DNA of 48,701 nucleotides from an uncultured Pseudomonadota bacterium (GCA_946479515.1 CAMLGF010000023.1:1-48701); one strand, 5' to 3'. Shown: positions 1 to 8,187, counted from the first letter of the stretch. Made by a program: numbers and translations. The notes: generated by a model not told the origin, from the sequence alone.

Positions 1-1
1 C

Positions 2-1756
2 ACCGCTCTTTCCCACCCGCAAGGCTGCCCGAAGCTGGTCAGCCGCGTGGTCCGGGGCATCGACAACCGTCGGGCATCGCCGATGTGGTTGCGCGAGCGG
101 TTGCGCCGCGCGGGTGTGCGGCCGATCAGCCCGGCCGTGGACGTCACGCAGTACGTGATGCTGGAGCTGGGCCAGCCGATGCACGCCTACGATCTCGCCA
201 AGCTCCAAGGCGGCCTGAATGCCCGCCTGGCCGCCGACGGCGAGCGCATCACCCTGCTCGATGGCAAGGAAATCAGTCTCGCGACAGATGTACTCGTAAT
301 TGCAGACGACGAGGGACCCGTGGGCATGGCGGGAGTCATGGGCGGAGCGCGCACGATGTGCAGCGCGGACACCGTGGATGTGCTGTTCGAGGCGGCCTTC
401 TTCACGCCCGCGGCCATCGCCGGTCGTGGCCGCCGATATGGCCTGGTCACCGACGCGAGCCAGCGCTTCGAGCGCGGCGTGGACCCCGCCCACCAGGAGC
501 GTGCCGTCGAGCGCGCCACCGAGTTGCTCATCGAGATCGCCGGCGGGCAGGCCGGACCCGCGCATGTCGCCCAGGACGAAGCCAGCCTGCCCAAGCGACT
601 GGAGGTCGCCCTGCGTCGCGACCGCATCGCGCGGCTACTTGGCGCCACCATTGCCGACAATCGCGTCAAGGCGACGCTCGAATCCCTCGGCATGCGAGTA
701 CTGGCCGACGAAGCGGGCTGGCTGGTCACGCCGCCCCCGCATCGCTTCGACATCACCATCGAGGCCGATCTCATCGAAGAGCTGGCGCGGGTCGTGGGCT
801 TCGAGGCCATTCCCGAGACAGATGCCGTCTGGGCGCAGCGCGTGCGGCCCCTGGCCGAGGAGGCGCCCGTCGAGATGCAGGCGCTGGAGATTCTTGCCGC
901 GCGCGGTTACCAGGAAGCCATCACCTACGCATTCGTCGATCCCGCACTGCAGGCCAGGCTGTTTCCGGGCGCGCAGACACCCGTGCTGGCGAATGCGATC
1001 TCGACAGAAATGTCCGTCATGCGCACGTCGCTGTGGCCGGGGCTCCTCAAGGCCGCGCAGGAGAATCTGCGCCGCCAGCAGGAGCGCATCCGGCTGTTCG
1101 AACATGGCGCGCGCTTCGGGGCCGAGGGCGAAACGGATCTGCTGGCCGGCCTGGCGCTGGGCAGCCGCCGTCCCGAGCAGTGGGGCGTCAGCGCCGCGCC
1201 CGTCGATTTCCACGACGTGAAGTCGGACCTCGAGGCGATTTTCGCGCGCACCGGCGCCGCCCACGAGTTCGGTTTCGTGGCCGATTCGTTGTCCTGTTTG
1301 CATCCCGGACGCAGCGCACGCATCACGCGCGGCGAGCGGACCATCGGCTGGATCGGCGAGCTGCACCCCGAATTGGTGCAGGCGCTCGATTTCACATATG
1401 CGCCCATCCTGTTCGAGGTGGAATACCGGCCGGCACTCTCGGCCAAAATGCCCCGTTTTGAAGAGATCTCCCGCTTCCCGCGCGTGCGCCGCGACCTCGC
1501 GGTGGTGGTCGACGAGAAAGTCTCTTTGAGACAGCTATATGAACGTGTAACCTTCGCTGCGTCGAGCCTTTTACGTGACATCCGGGTGTTCGACGTATTT
1601 CGGGGTCCCGGCATAGAAGCAGGAAGAAAAAGCGTCGCTTTAGGCTTGATATTTCAGGACAATTCTCGCACCCTCGCGGACGAGGACGCGGACCGTTTGT
1701 TAGCCGCGATTCGTGCCGATCTGAGTGCAACGTTGGGCGCAGGATTTCGAGAATAA
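2..1756 (+). CDS. pheT: Phenylalanyl-tRNA synthetase beta subunit, 5'-truncated by window edge
   Basis: The reading frame is open at the left edge, so the start lies upstream; 584 residues of a protein usually near 790 are visible. PheT pairs with PheS to charge tRNA-Phe in the cytoplasm. The visible part begins in the B3/B4 editing domain ([11 protein letters not shown], then [20 protein letters not shown]), continues through the B5 and core-like domains, and ends in the FDX-ACB anticodon-binding domain ([17 protein letters not shown] onward). The stop is 4 bases before ihfA, the usual pheST-ihfA arrangement. From about 1515 the coding sequence uses rarer, more AT-rich codons (ata, aga, tta) than the rest of the gene; in E. 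coli this part of pheT holds a promoter for ihfA (himA). Identification is very secure. Confidence 0.96.
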   Translation, partial: TALSHPQGCPKLVSRVVRGIDNRRASPMWLRERLRRAGVRPISPAVDVTQYVMLELGQPMHAYDLAKLQGGLNARLAADGERITLLDGKEISLATDVLVIADDEGPVGMAGVMGGARTMCSADTVDVLFEAAFFTPAAIAGRGRRYGLVTDASQRFERGVDPAHQERAVERATELLIEIAGGQAGPAHVAQDEASLPKRLEVALRRDRIARLLGATIADNRVKATLESLGMRVLADEAGWLVTPPPHRFDITIEADLIEELARVVGFEAIPETDAVWAQRVRPLAEEAPVEMQALEILAARGYQEAITYAFVDPALQARLFPGAQTPVLANAISTEMSVMRTSLWPGLLKAAQENLRRQQERIRLFEHGARFGAEGETDLLAGLALGSRRPEQWGVSAAPVDFHDVKSDLEAIFARTGAAHEFGFVADSLSCLHPGRSARITRGERTIGWIGELHPELVQALDFTYAPILFEVEYRPALSAKMPRFEEISRFPRVRRDLAVVVDEKVSLRQLYERVTFAASSLLRDIRVFDVFRGPGIEAGRKSVALGLIFQDNSRTLADEDADRLLAAIRADLSATLGAGFRE

Positions 1757-1760
1757 AAGC

Positions 1761-2063
1761 ATGGCTCTGACGAAAGCGGAGATGGCTGAGGCGCTGTTCA
1801 ATCAGCTGGGTCTCAACAAACGCGAAGCGCGCGAGCTCGTGGACCTGTTCTTCGAGGAAGTGCGCCATGCGCTCTCCAACGGCGAGCAGGTGAAGCTCTC
1901 AGGCTTCGGCAACTTCGACTTGCGTGACAAGAACCAGCGGCCAGGACGAAATCCCAAGACGGGTGAGGAGATTCCCATCAGCGCGCGACGCGTGGTGACG
2001 TTTCGTCCAGGTCAGAAACTGAAGGCGCGAGTCGAGGCGTATGCTGGAACCAAAGAACAATGA
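1761..2063 (+). CDS. ihfA: Integration host factor subunit alpha
   Basis: A 100-residue DNA-bending protein of the HU/IHF family, which acts as a heterodimer with IhfB in recombination, transcription and replication. It shows the N-terminal helical pair ([20 protein letters not shown]), the core [11 protein letters not shown], and the beta-arm with the proline that intercalates DNA ([14 protein letters not shown]). The ATG at 1761 is chosen over an in-frame start at 1725 because the family starts MALTKAE and the upstream start lies inside pheT. It follows pheT by 4 bases and its last 23 bases overlap the MerR gene, so the three genes are probably co-transcribed. Confidence 0.97.
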   Translation: MALTKAEMAEALFNQLGLNKREARELVDLFFEEVRHALSNGEQVKLSGFGNFDLRDKNQRPGRNPKTGEEIPISARRVVTFRPGQKLKARVEAYAGTKEQ

Positions 2064-2397
2064 CGAATTGCCGGCCATCCCCGGCAAACGTTATTTCACC
2101 ATCGGCGAAGTGAGCGAGCTGTGCGGCGTGAAGCCGCACGTGCTGCGCTACTGGGAACAGGAATTCCCGCAGCTCAAGCCGGTGAAGCGCCGCGGCAACC
2201 GCCGCTACTACCAGCGCCAGGACGTCATCATCATCCGCCAGATCCGCTCGTTGCTGTACGAGCAGGGCTTCACCATCGGTGGTGCCCGCAACAAGCTCGC
2301 CGGCGAGGAGGCTCGCGTCGACGTTAGCCAGAGCCAGCAGATCGTCAAGCAGATGCGCATGGAGCTCGAAGAGCTGCTCAGAATCCTGCGGCGCTGA
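2041..2397 (+). CDS. MerR-family transcriptional regulator downstream of ihfA
   Basis: A 118-residue protein. The N-terminal winged helix-turn-helix of the MerR family spans about residues 17-85 ([22 protein letters not shown], then [19 protein letters not shown]), followed by a short helical, probably dimerising tail. There is no metal-binding cysteine cluster and no effector domain, so the inducer is unknown. This short type is the conserved MerR neighbour of ihfA in many gammaproteobacteria. It starts inside ihfA (23-base overlap), consistent with translational coupling. The target genes cannot be deduced from this sequence. Confidence 0.9.
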   Translation: MLEPKNNDELPAIPGKRYFTIGEVSELCGVKPHVLRYWEQEFPQLKPVKRRGNRRYYQRQDVIIIRQIRSLLYEQGFTIGGARNKLAGEEARVDVSQSQQIVKQMRMELEELLRILRR

Positions 2398-2439
2398 GAT
2401 TCCGCCAATTCAACCCTTCCATTCGCAGGTGCTCCTCGA

Positions 2440-4161
2440 ATGACCGGCACGGCTGTCAGTTTCTCGTCCTTCGACTGGGGCGTGGTCGCCCTGTATTTCG
2501 TCGCCAATACCGCCATCTGCATCTGGGCGGTGATGGCCAAGGGCAAGAACACCGAGGACTACTTCCTCGCGAGCCGCAGCGCCGGCTGGTTCCTCATCGG
2601 CTCGTCGATCTTCGCGTCGAACATCGGCGCCGAGCATCTCATCGGCCTCGCGGGCTCCGGTGCCAGCGACGGCATGGCGTTCGCGCACTGGGAGCTGCAC
2701 TCGTGGCTGGTGCTGGTGCTGGGCTGGGTGTTCGCGCCGTTCTACCTGCGCGCCAACGTGTTCACCACGCCCGAATTCCTCGAGCGTCGCTACAACCCGG
2801 CGACGCGCACCTTTCTGTCGTTCATCTTCCTGGTGAGCTACGTGCTCACCAAGGCATCGGTGACCATCTTCGCCGGCGCCTTCGCCATCCAGACCATTCT
2901 CGGCTACCAGAGCATCGATCTGCCGCTGTTCGGGCAGACGGATTTCTTCTGGTTCTCGGCCATGGGCCTGGTGATCGTCACCGGCGTGTTCGTGATCTTC
3001 GGTGGCATGCGCTCCGTGCTCTGGACCGAGGCCATGCACGTGCCGGTGCTGTTGGCGGGCTCCGCGGTGCTGTTGTTCGTCGGGCTCGGTCAGATCGGCG
3101 GCTTCGATGCGCTGAAGGCGGCGAATCCCGACACCATCCATCTGTGGCGCCCGCTGTCGACCACGCCCGAGACACAGGGCTTTCCGGGATTCCTGTTCGA
3201 CCCCAGCGCCACGCCCTGGCTCGGCGTGCTGCTGTGCTCGCCCATCATCGGCCTGTGGTACTGGTGCACCGACCAGTACATCGTGCAGCGCGTGCTCACC
3301 GCGCGCGGACTCAAGGAGGCACGCCGCGGCACCATCTTCGCGTCCTATCTGAAGCTGGTGCCGGTGTTCATTTTCCTCATCCCCGGCATGATCGCCGTGG
3401 CGCTGTACAAGGCCGGCACGCCTGGCTTCGAGAGCATCGGCTCGAATCCGCAGGGCGCGTTCCCAGTGCTGGTCTCCAACATGCTGCCCGACGGACTGCG
3501 CGGTCTCGTGCTCGCGGGCATGTTGTCGGCCCTCATGAGCGCGCTGGCCTCGCTGTTCAACTCCACGGCCACGCTGTTCACCGTCGACTTCTACAAGCGG
3601 CTGCGTCCGACATCGTCGGAGAAGCACCTCGTCAGCGTCGGACGCCTGGCGACCGCCGGCATCATCATCGTCGGCATGCTGTGGATTCCCTTCCTGCAGG
3701 GCATCAGCAAGCACGGCCTGTACGGTTACCTGCAGCTCGTGCAGTCGCTGCTCGCGCCGTCGATCGCCGCGGTGTTCATGGCCGGCATTTTCTCGAGCCG
3801 CGTCACGCCCAAGGCCGGCCTCTGGGGTCTGGTGTTCGGATTCGCGTTCGGCATGCTTCGCCTGCTGCTGCAGGTGCTGCACGAGAAGGCCGGTGTCGTC
3901 TTCCCGGGCCCGATAGATGGATTCGTGACCATGAACTGGCTGTATTTCAGCTTCCAGTTGTTCGTGTTCACCTGCGTCGTCATCGCCATCGTCAGCAAGT
4001 TCACGCCCCGGGCGACCACCGAGCAGCTCGTGGGGCTCACCTACAAGTCGATCTCCTCGCAGCAGCTCGCCATCGACCGTGAGAGCTACGGCTTCTGGGA
4101 GATTTTCCACACGGTGGTCGTGGCGGGGATCATCGTCGGCATCTATGTCTACTTCTGGTGA
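2440..4161 (+). CDS. Sodium:solute symporter, SSS family, SGLT-like
   Basis: A 573-residue inner-membrane protein with about 13-14 hydrophobic segments, the length of the sodium/solute symporter family (LeuT fold). The N-terminal SSIFASNIGAEHLIGLAG and the following GMAFAHWELHSW resemble the sodium/sugar (vSGLT) branch more than the proline (PutP) or pantothenate (PanF) branches, so a sugar or polyol is the likeliest substrate, carried inward with Na+. It starts 42 bases after the MerR gene on the same strand and could be read through from pheT-ihfA. No sugar enzyme is adjacent; xylB-xylA lie over 40 kb away. Substrate is inference; family is secure. Confidence 0.88.
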   Translation: MTGTAVSFSSFDWGVVALYFVANTAICIWAVMAKGKNTEDYFLASRSAGWFLIGSSIFASNIGAEHLIGLAGSGASDGMAFAHWELHSWLVLVLGWVFAPFYLRANVFTTPEFLERRYNPATRTFLSFIFLVSYVLTKASVTIFAGAFAIQTILGYQSIDLPLFGQTDFFWFSAMGLVIVTGVFVIFGGMRSVLWTEAMHVPVLLAGSAVLLFVGLGQIGGFDALKAANPDTIHLWRPLSTTPETQGFPGFLFDPSATPWLGVLLCSPIIGLWYWCTDQYIVQRVLTARGLKEARRGTIFASYLKLVPVFIFLIPGMIAVALYKAGTPGFESIGSNPQGAFPVLVSNMLPDGLRGLVLAGMLSALMSALASLFNSTATLFTVDFYKRLRPTSSEKHLVSVGRLATAGIIIVGMLWIPFLQGISKHGLYGYLQLVQSLLAPSIAAVFMAGIFSSRVTPKAGLWGLVFGFAFGMLRLLLQVLHEKAGVVFPGPIDGFVTMNWLYFSFQLFVFTCVVIAIVSKFTPRATTEQLVGLTYKSISSQQLAIDRESYGFWEIFHTVVVAGIIVGIYVYFW

Positions 4162-4302
4162 CGTCGGCCGATTCTCGCGATGCGAGTCCGGCATCGCCGC
4201 GGGCGCGCTCGGATTCCGGTCAGAATCGATGTCGTGCGGGTAGACAGCCGCGGCCGTGAATCTTCATAAGGGTGACCGGATTGCAAGGAAGGTCATCCAT
4301 CC

Positions 4303-5043
4303 ATGGCGCAGACTCAGAACCCTCCTGCCGGTCAGGGGCGGATCGTGCGGGCGCTGGAACGGCGCGTCGAAGCGCGTTACCAGCAGTTCGTGTTCTGGCG
4401 CGCGATGCGCCGTTTCCTGGGCGCCGTAGCCGGTGCGCGCGAGGCCGCGGACCCGCAATTGCTCCACGACCTGGTGCGCGGCTGGGGAAATTCCTGGTCG
4501 GCGCAGCATGAATTCCTCGAGTACACGTTGTGCGAGGCGCGCGCCACCGGCGGGCCCATCCTGGAATGCGGGTCTGGCCTGAGCACGCTGCTGATCGGCG
4601 CGGTTGCGCAGGCGCGGGGCCTGCGCGTCTGGTCGCTCGAGCACGAACCCCGATGGGCCGGGCGCGTGCGGCTCTATCTCGACAAGTACCGAATCCATGC
4701 CGTTACCGTCTGTCTGTCCCCGATACGGAGCTACGGCGATTTCGACTGGTATGAGCTGCCGGCACGCGAACCGTTGCCCGATGATTTCTCTCTCGTGATC
4801 TGCGACGGGCCACCCGGGGAAACGCGAGGTGGCCGCCATGGTCTCGTGCCCGTCATGCTCGATCGCCTGCGGAACGATTGCACCATTCTTCTGGATGACG
4901 CTGCGCGAGAACAGGAGCGCGCGGTTGCGCTTCGCTGGGGCGAGCTGTTGGGTGCCGAACCGGAATTGCTGGGGATGGAAAAGCCGTTCTACCGGCTGAA
5001 GGCTACCGAAGGCGTGCCGAGTGCGGAGACATTGCCGGCGTGA
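4303..5043 (+). CDS. Class I SAM-dependent methyltransferase-like protein
   Basis: A 246-residue cytoplasmic protein without a signal peptide. The central part has a Rossmann-type methyltransferase pattern: motif I-like ILECGSGLSTLLIG, the acidic residue after strand 2 (VWSLEHEPRWAG) and an acidic post-strand-4 motif (FSLVICDGPPGETRGG), then ILLDDAARE. This resembles O-methyltransferase-like families that act on small molecules or sugars. The start ATG at 4303 opens the conserved reading and follows a 141-base gap after the symporter. The substrate is unknown. It sits between the symporter and tRNA-Pro. Confidence 0.7.
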   Translation: MAQTQNPPAGQGRIVRALERRVEARYQQFVFWRAMRRFLGAVAGAREAADPQLLHDLVRGWGNSWSAQHEFLEYTLCEARATGGPILECGSGLSTLLIGAVAQARGLRVWSLEHEPRWAGRVRLYLDKYRIHAVTVCLSPIRSYGDFDWYELPAREPLPDDFSLVICDGPPGETRGGRHGLVPVMLDRLRNDCTILLDDAAREQERAVALRWGELLGAEPELLGMEKPFYRLKATEGVPSAETLPA

Positions 5044-5044
5044 G

Positions 5045-5073
5045 TGGGCATCCGGGCCCCCGTTGGGTATGAT
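5045..5073 (+). promoter_or_regulatory. Candidate sigma-70 promoter for tRNA-Pro
   Basis: A -35-like TGGGCA at 5045-5050 and a -10-like TATGAT at 5068-5073 are separated by 17 bases. Transcription would start near 5080, about 40 bases before the tRNA. Each box matches 4-5 of 6 consensus bases. No experimental support is available from sequence alone. Confidence 0.5.
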
Positions 5074-5119
5074 GCGCACCCCCGCGGGACCCCCTGGTCC
5101 TGCCTGGATCTATCTCGGA

Positions 5120-5196
5120 CGGGACGTGGCGCAGCCTGGTAGCGCACTTGCATGGGGTGCAAGGGGTCGCGAGTTCGAATCTCGCCGTCCCGACCA
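5120..5196 (+). tRNA. tRNA-Pro (anticodon GGG)
   Basis: A 77-base cloverleaf including an encoded CCA end. The acceptor stem pairs 5120-5126 (CGGGACG) with 5186-5192 (CGTCCCG), and the discriminator is A5193. The anticodon stem CTTGC/GCAAG encloses the loop ATGGGGT, giving anticodon GGG, which reads proline codon CCC. The T arm is GCGAG-TTCGAAT-CTCGC, and the D loop has the usual AGCCTGGTAGC. The location downstream of the pheT-ihfA-merR group matches the gammaproteobacterial neighbourhood of this tRNA, except that two protein genes lie in between. Confidence 0.97.
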
Positions 5197-5210
5197 ATAT
5201 CTGCCTGCAT

Positions 5211-5225
5211 ACCGCGGTCCGCGGT
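5211..5225 (+). terminator. Short GC-rich hairpin after tRNA-Pro, weak terminator candidate
   Basis: ACCGCG (5211-5216) pairs with CGCGGT (5220-5225) around a GTC loop, 15 bases after the tRNA 3' end. There is no run of T residues after it, so it may only mark a processing or pausing site. The rest of the gap to 5373 shows nothing I can name. Confidence 0.3.
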
Positions 5226-5373
5226 TCTCCCGCGCAGCTGGCGCGACGAGTCCGGCTCCAGCTAGTCGCAACGCCGCGCCAAAGCTTCGGCTCGTCCCGA
5301 CTCCTGAACTCGCGGCGGCAGGCGCCGTCTCAAGTTCGTTCATGATCACGCAACGATACCCGGGGAGACCATC

Positions 5374-6165
5374 ATGACTGTTGTTCTTGGCCGTCGCTCG
5401 GCTGCCACATTGGCGGCCGCCACTTTGTTGTCGGTGCTCGCGTCGCTGGCCACCGCGGGCTCGCCAGCGATTCCCGACGCCGTTGCCGCCGCCCTCGCCG
5501 ATCCGGCGCGGCCGCAAACGGATCGCGACCGCGACGCGAACCGCAAGCCCGCCGAGTGCATCGCCTTCGCGGGATTGAAACCGGGACAGCGCATCGCGGA
5601 CCTGATTCCGGGCGGTGGCTATTTCACCCGCATCTTCAGTGGCGTGGTGGGTGCGAAGGGTGAGGTGATTGCGGTCGCGACGCCGAAGCGGCCTGACGCG
5701 CCGCCCGATCGGCCGGAACCGGCGGCCGCGGTGCGCGCGATCGCCGCCGATGCGCACTACCCGAACGTGGCGGTGCAGGTGCAGAAGATCGCGGCGCTGA
5801 AGCTGCCGGAGAATCTCGACATGGTGTGGACGTCGCAGAACTACCACGACGTGCACAACGCCAAGGACGTCGACGTCGGCGCCTTCAACAAGGCGGTGTA
5901 TGCCAGCCTGAAGCCGGGCGGCGTCTACATCGTCATCGACCACGCCGCAAAGAAAGGCGCAGATGCCGGCGTCACCTCGACCCTGCATCGCATCGACCCC
6001 GAGGCAGTGAAGGCGGAAGTGATGGCGGCGGGTTTCGAGTTCGCCGGCGCGAGCGATGTCATTGCGAATCCGGCCGACGACCACGAGACGGCCGTGTTCG
6101 CGCAGGGAATGCACGACAAGACGGACCGCTTCGTGCTCAAGTTCCGCAAGCCGGGCGGAGCCTAG
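5374..6165 (+). CDS. Exported methyltransferase-like protein
   Basis: 263 residues. The N-terminus (VVLGRRSAATLAAATLLSVL, then ASLATAG) looks like a Sec signal peptide, with cleavage expected near residue 28. The mature part resembles class I SAM-dependent methyltransferases of the COG4798 type: a motif I-like IADLIPGGGYFTRIFSG, then VWTSQNYHDVHN and a late YIVIDHAAKKG strand. Since SAM is cytosolic, a periplasmic form may have lost activity or changed role. The ATG at 5374 has a ggggag Shine-Dalgarno 6 bases upstream (5362-5367). Its stop overlaps that of the convergent SRAP gene by 4 bases. Fold assignment is good; function is unknown. Confidence 0.72.
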   Translation: MTVVLGRRSAATLAAATLLSVLASLATAGSPAIPDAVAAALADPARPQTDRDRDANRKPAECIAFAGLKPGQRIADLIPGGGYFTRIFSGVVGAKGEVIAVATPKRPDAPPDRPEPAAAVRAIAADAHYPNVAVQVQKIAALKLPENLDMVWTSQNYHDVHNAKDVDVGAFNKAVYASLKPGGVYIVIDHAAKKGADAGVTSTLHRIDPEAVKAEVMAAGFEFAGASDVIANPADDHETAVFAQGMHDKTDRFVLKFRKPGGA

Positions 6166-7091
6166 GCGGCCATCACCTCGTGCTCGTAATACGGCGCTTC
6201 GCGGTCCGCGAGCAGCGCATCCAGCTGCTGCAGTGACTGGCCCGCCGGAGCGAGCCACGCATCCAGATTCTGCTGCTTGAGGCTGACGATCATGCGGTCG
6301 TGGCCGGCGGCTGCGACTTCGGGCGGTGGTTCATCGGTGATCGCGGCGAAGGAGAGCAGCGGTGCGCCGCCCCTGGGATCGCGCCACTCGGATACCAGGC
6401 AGGCGACCAGCATGGTATCCGCGGGGCGGGGGATGAAATGCAGCACCTGATTCCGGCCGTCGCGCTCGACATTCTCGAAGAACGATTCCACCAGCATTAC
6501 GGCGTGCGTGGCGCCGAACAGTTCCTTCCAGTATTTGCCGAGGCTGTCGCGGCGCGCGTTGTAGAGCCCAGGTAGTTTGCGATCGATGAACGCGGGCTCG
6601 CCGGGCTTTCGGCAGTGATACCGCGCGAGCCGGATGAGTCGCTTGCTGTCCACCTGCATGACGATGGGCGCGAAGTGCAGGGGGAAGATGCGCGCCTCGG
6701 CGGGATGCGGCTTCTCGGCTTTCAATCGCTCGAGCCGGGTGAGCGCCTGCTCGATCTTGCTGGTGGCGATGCGTTTGCTCTCGGTCGCGGCCTTGGTGGT
6801 CTTGGCAGCGAGCGTGCGCTCGGCATCGGCGAGGCGCTTCTTCTGCGTGAACACCTCTTTCTCGAGCTTCATGATCTCGCCGCCGCGGAATTGATCGATG
6901 AACGCCTTGATGCGCGCCTCCTTGTCGTTGCCGGGGTTGTCGAACCAGCGCTCGACGGCGCGCGGGATGCGGATGCTGGTGTCGGACACGCGCGCGCCGA
7001 AGATTTCGAGGAACTGGTCGAGGTCCATCTCGGCGCCAGTGCGCTTGAGGTAGGTGAGATAGGCCTGCTGGATCTGGGCGGAGTAACACAT
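6162..7091 (-). CDS. SRAP domain protein (YedK/HMCES-type abasic-site crosslinker), long form
   Basis: 309 residues from the ATG at 7091, chosen because the catalytic cysteine of this family must be residue 2 (MCYSAQ); the frame stays open 24 codons further upstream. SRAP proteins form a thiazolidine crosslink with abasic sites in single-stranded DNA through Cys2. The other conserved residues are visible: Asn in LYNARRDSL, Glu in ESFFENVE and His in GHDRMIV. E. coli YedK has about 222 residues; this one carries some 100 extra between the Cys2 segment and the core, including a charged, probably coiled-coil helix rich in Lys, Glu and Ala. Its stop overlaps the plus-strand neighbour. Confidence 0.88.
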   Translation of the reverse strand: MCYSAQIQQAYLTYLKRTGAEMDLDQFLEIFGARVSDTSIRIPRAVERWFDNPGNDKEARIKAFIDQFRGGEIMKLEKEVFTQKKRLADAERTLAAKTTKAATESKRIATSKIEQALTRLERLKAEKPHPAEARIFPLHFAPIVMQVDSKRLIRLARYHCRKPGEPAFIDRKLPGLYNARRDSLGKYWKELFGATHAVMLVESFFENVERDGRNQVLHFIPRPADTMLVACLVSEWRDPRGGAPLLSFAAITDEPPPEVAAAGHDRMIVSLKQQNLDAWLAPAGQSLQQLDALLADREAPYYEHEVMAA

Positions 7092-7147
7092 CGCCGGCAT
7101 TTTGCGCGCGACGAGCGGCGGCTGTCTGCCCCGGTTAAGCTTGCGGG

Positions 7148-7819
7148 GTGAGACACGCGGCATTCATGGCGGTACTGGTGCTCTTCGCGGCCTGCGCGCA
7201 CACGCAGAGCGGTCGCGACGCGACGGACGCCATCGTGTGGCGGCTCGACAATCTCGAGTCGATCGGCGGGCAGACCCCGGAGGTGCTCGGCGCACCGCGC
7301 GTGGTCGCGGACGAGGGCCGCGGCGCCTTGTGTTTCGACGGCAAGGTCGACGGGTTGTTCCTGCCGGTGAATCCGATCGCGGGCTGGAACGCCTTCACCG
7401 TCGAAGTGCAGCTTCGGCCGGACGGCGATGGCTTGCCGGAGCAGCGTTTCCTGCACATCGAGGACCCACAGGGGCACCGACTGCTCATGGAGACGCGGGT
7501 GACCGGCCCGCGAACCTGGGCGCTCGACACCTTCCTGCGGGCGTCGGACGCCGACAAGCTGACGCTGCTGGATCGCGCGCAAGTGCAATCCACGGATGCC
7601 TGGCACTGGGCGGCGCTGGTCTACGACGGCGCGACCATGCGCCATTACGTGGACGGCCAGCTGCAGCTCGAGGGGAAAGTCCGCTTCCCCACGAGCGGCC
7701 CGGGACGCATTTCTCTCGGCGTGCGGCAGAACCGTGTGTACTGGTTCAAGGGCTGCCTGGCGCAGCTGCGTTTCACGCCGGCCGCGCTCCCGCCAGGCTC
7801 GCTGCGCCAGGCGAACTGA
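7148..7819 (+). CDS. Putative lipoprotein with LamG/concanavalin-A-like domain
   Basis: 223 residues from a GTG start at 7148. The N-terminus MRHAAFMAVLVLFAAC has a basic residue, a hydrophobic stretch and a lipobox-like FAAC, so Cys16 is a likely lipidation site; an ATG at 7166 would remove the basic residue. The rest resembles a LamG-type beta-sandwich: GALCFDGKVDGLFLPVNP, then FTVEVQLRP, then WHWAALVYDGATMRHYVDGQ and a late FKGCLAQLRFTP. Such domains bind carbohydrate or protein ligands. The ligand is unknown, and no polysaccharide gene is adjacent. It lies divergent to the SRAP gene with 56 bases between starts. Confidence 0.65.
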   Translation: MRHAAFMAVLVLFAACAHTQSGRDATDAIVWRLDNLESIGGQTPEVLGAPRVVADEGRGALCFDGKVDGLFLPVNPIAGWNAFTVEVQLRPDGDGLPEQRFLHIEDPQGHRLLMETRVTGPRTWALDTFLRASDADKLTLLDRAQVQSTDAWHWAALVYDGATMRHYVDGQLQLEGKVRFPTSGPGRISLGVRQNRVYWFKGCLAQLRFTPAALPPGSLRQAN

Positions 7820-7827
7820 CATATCGC

Positions 7828-7855
7828 CGCGTCGCTGCGACGCGCGTCTCGTTTT
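7828..7855 (+). terminator. Possible rho-independent terminator after the LamG lipoprotein gene
   Basis: CGCGTCG (7828-7834) and CGACGCG (7838-7844) form a perfect 7-bp stem with a CTG loop, 9 bases after the stop codon. The sequence then runs cgtctcgtttt, so the T tract is short and displaced. It is plausible but weak. Confidence 0.38.
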
Positions 7856-7938
7856 CCATGCATGGGGTGGGTCATTTCGCCGATTGGCGACACTCCTTAC
7901 TGACCCTGCCCACCACTGGGGAACTGGCGACAAGTCCG

Positions 7939-8187
7939 ATGTCACACTACTTCATCAACAATCACGCGGCGGAAGACGGCAACCACGAGGTGCATGCGCT
8001 GGGTTGCCGGCGCATGCCCACCGACAAGGCCTATCTGGGTAATTTCGACCACGTCGGGGAAGCGCTCATCGAGGCGCGCAAGGACTTCTGGCAGTCGAGC
8101 ACCTGCAAGTCCTGCGCGGCGGGCGTTCCCGTCGAGCCGCAGCCGCTGCGTATCGGTGCGCTGCTGATCTGGTCGCCCGAGGCCTGA
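7939..8187 (+). CDS. Small conserved hypothetical protein with HxxxC...CxxC pattern
   Basis: 82 residues from ATG 7939, the first methionine of the recognisable unit (MSHYFINNHAAEDGNHEVHA). I recognise the pattern of a widespread uncharacterised family: NHEVHALGC, YLGNFDHVGEALIEAR, and STCKSCA near the end. The conserved His, one Cys and the C-terminal CxxC could bind a metal, but that is inference. No signal peptide or membrane segment is seen. The frame continues open upstream through the lipoprotein gene, so the start rests on family resemblance. It is preceded by a 119-base gap with inverted repeats and followed by a 177-base gap before motA. Confidence 0.68.
   Translation: MSHYFINNHAAEDGNHEVHALGCRRMPTDKAYLGNFDHVGEALIEARKDFWQSSTCKSCAAGVPVEPQPLRIGALLIWSPEA

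Noticed and set aside
2410..4194. A 594-codon open frame on the minus strand opposite the symporter gene
   Set aside because: It is a shadow of the symporter in GC-rich DNA: low-complexity Glu/Asp/His/Arg-rich translation, no family motif and no ribosome site.
5120..5373. Integrated element or attachment site at tRNA-Pro
   Set aside because: No integrase gene and no repeated copy of the tRNA 3' end is visible within the window.
7091..7163. Longer N-terminus for the SRAP protein
   Set aside because: The catalytic Cys must directly follow the initiator Met, so starts upstream of 7091 would give an inactive form.
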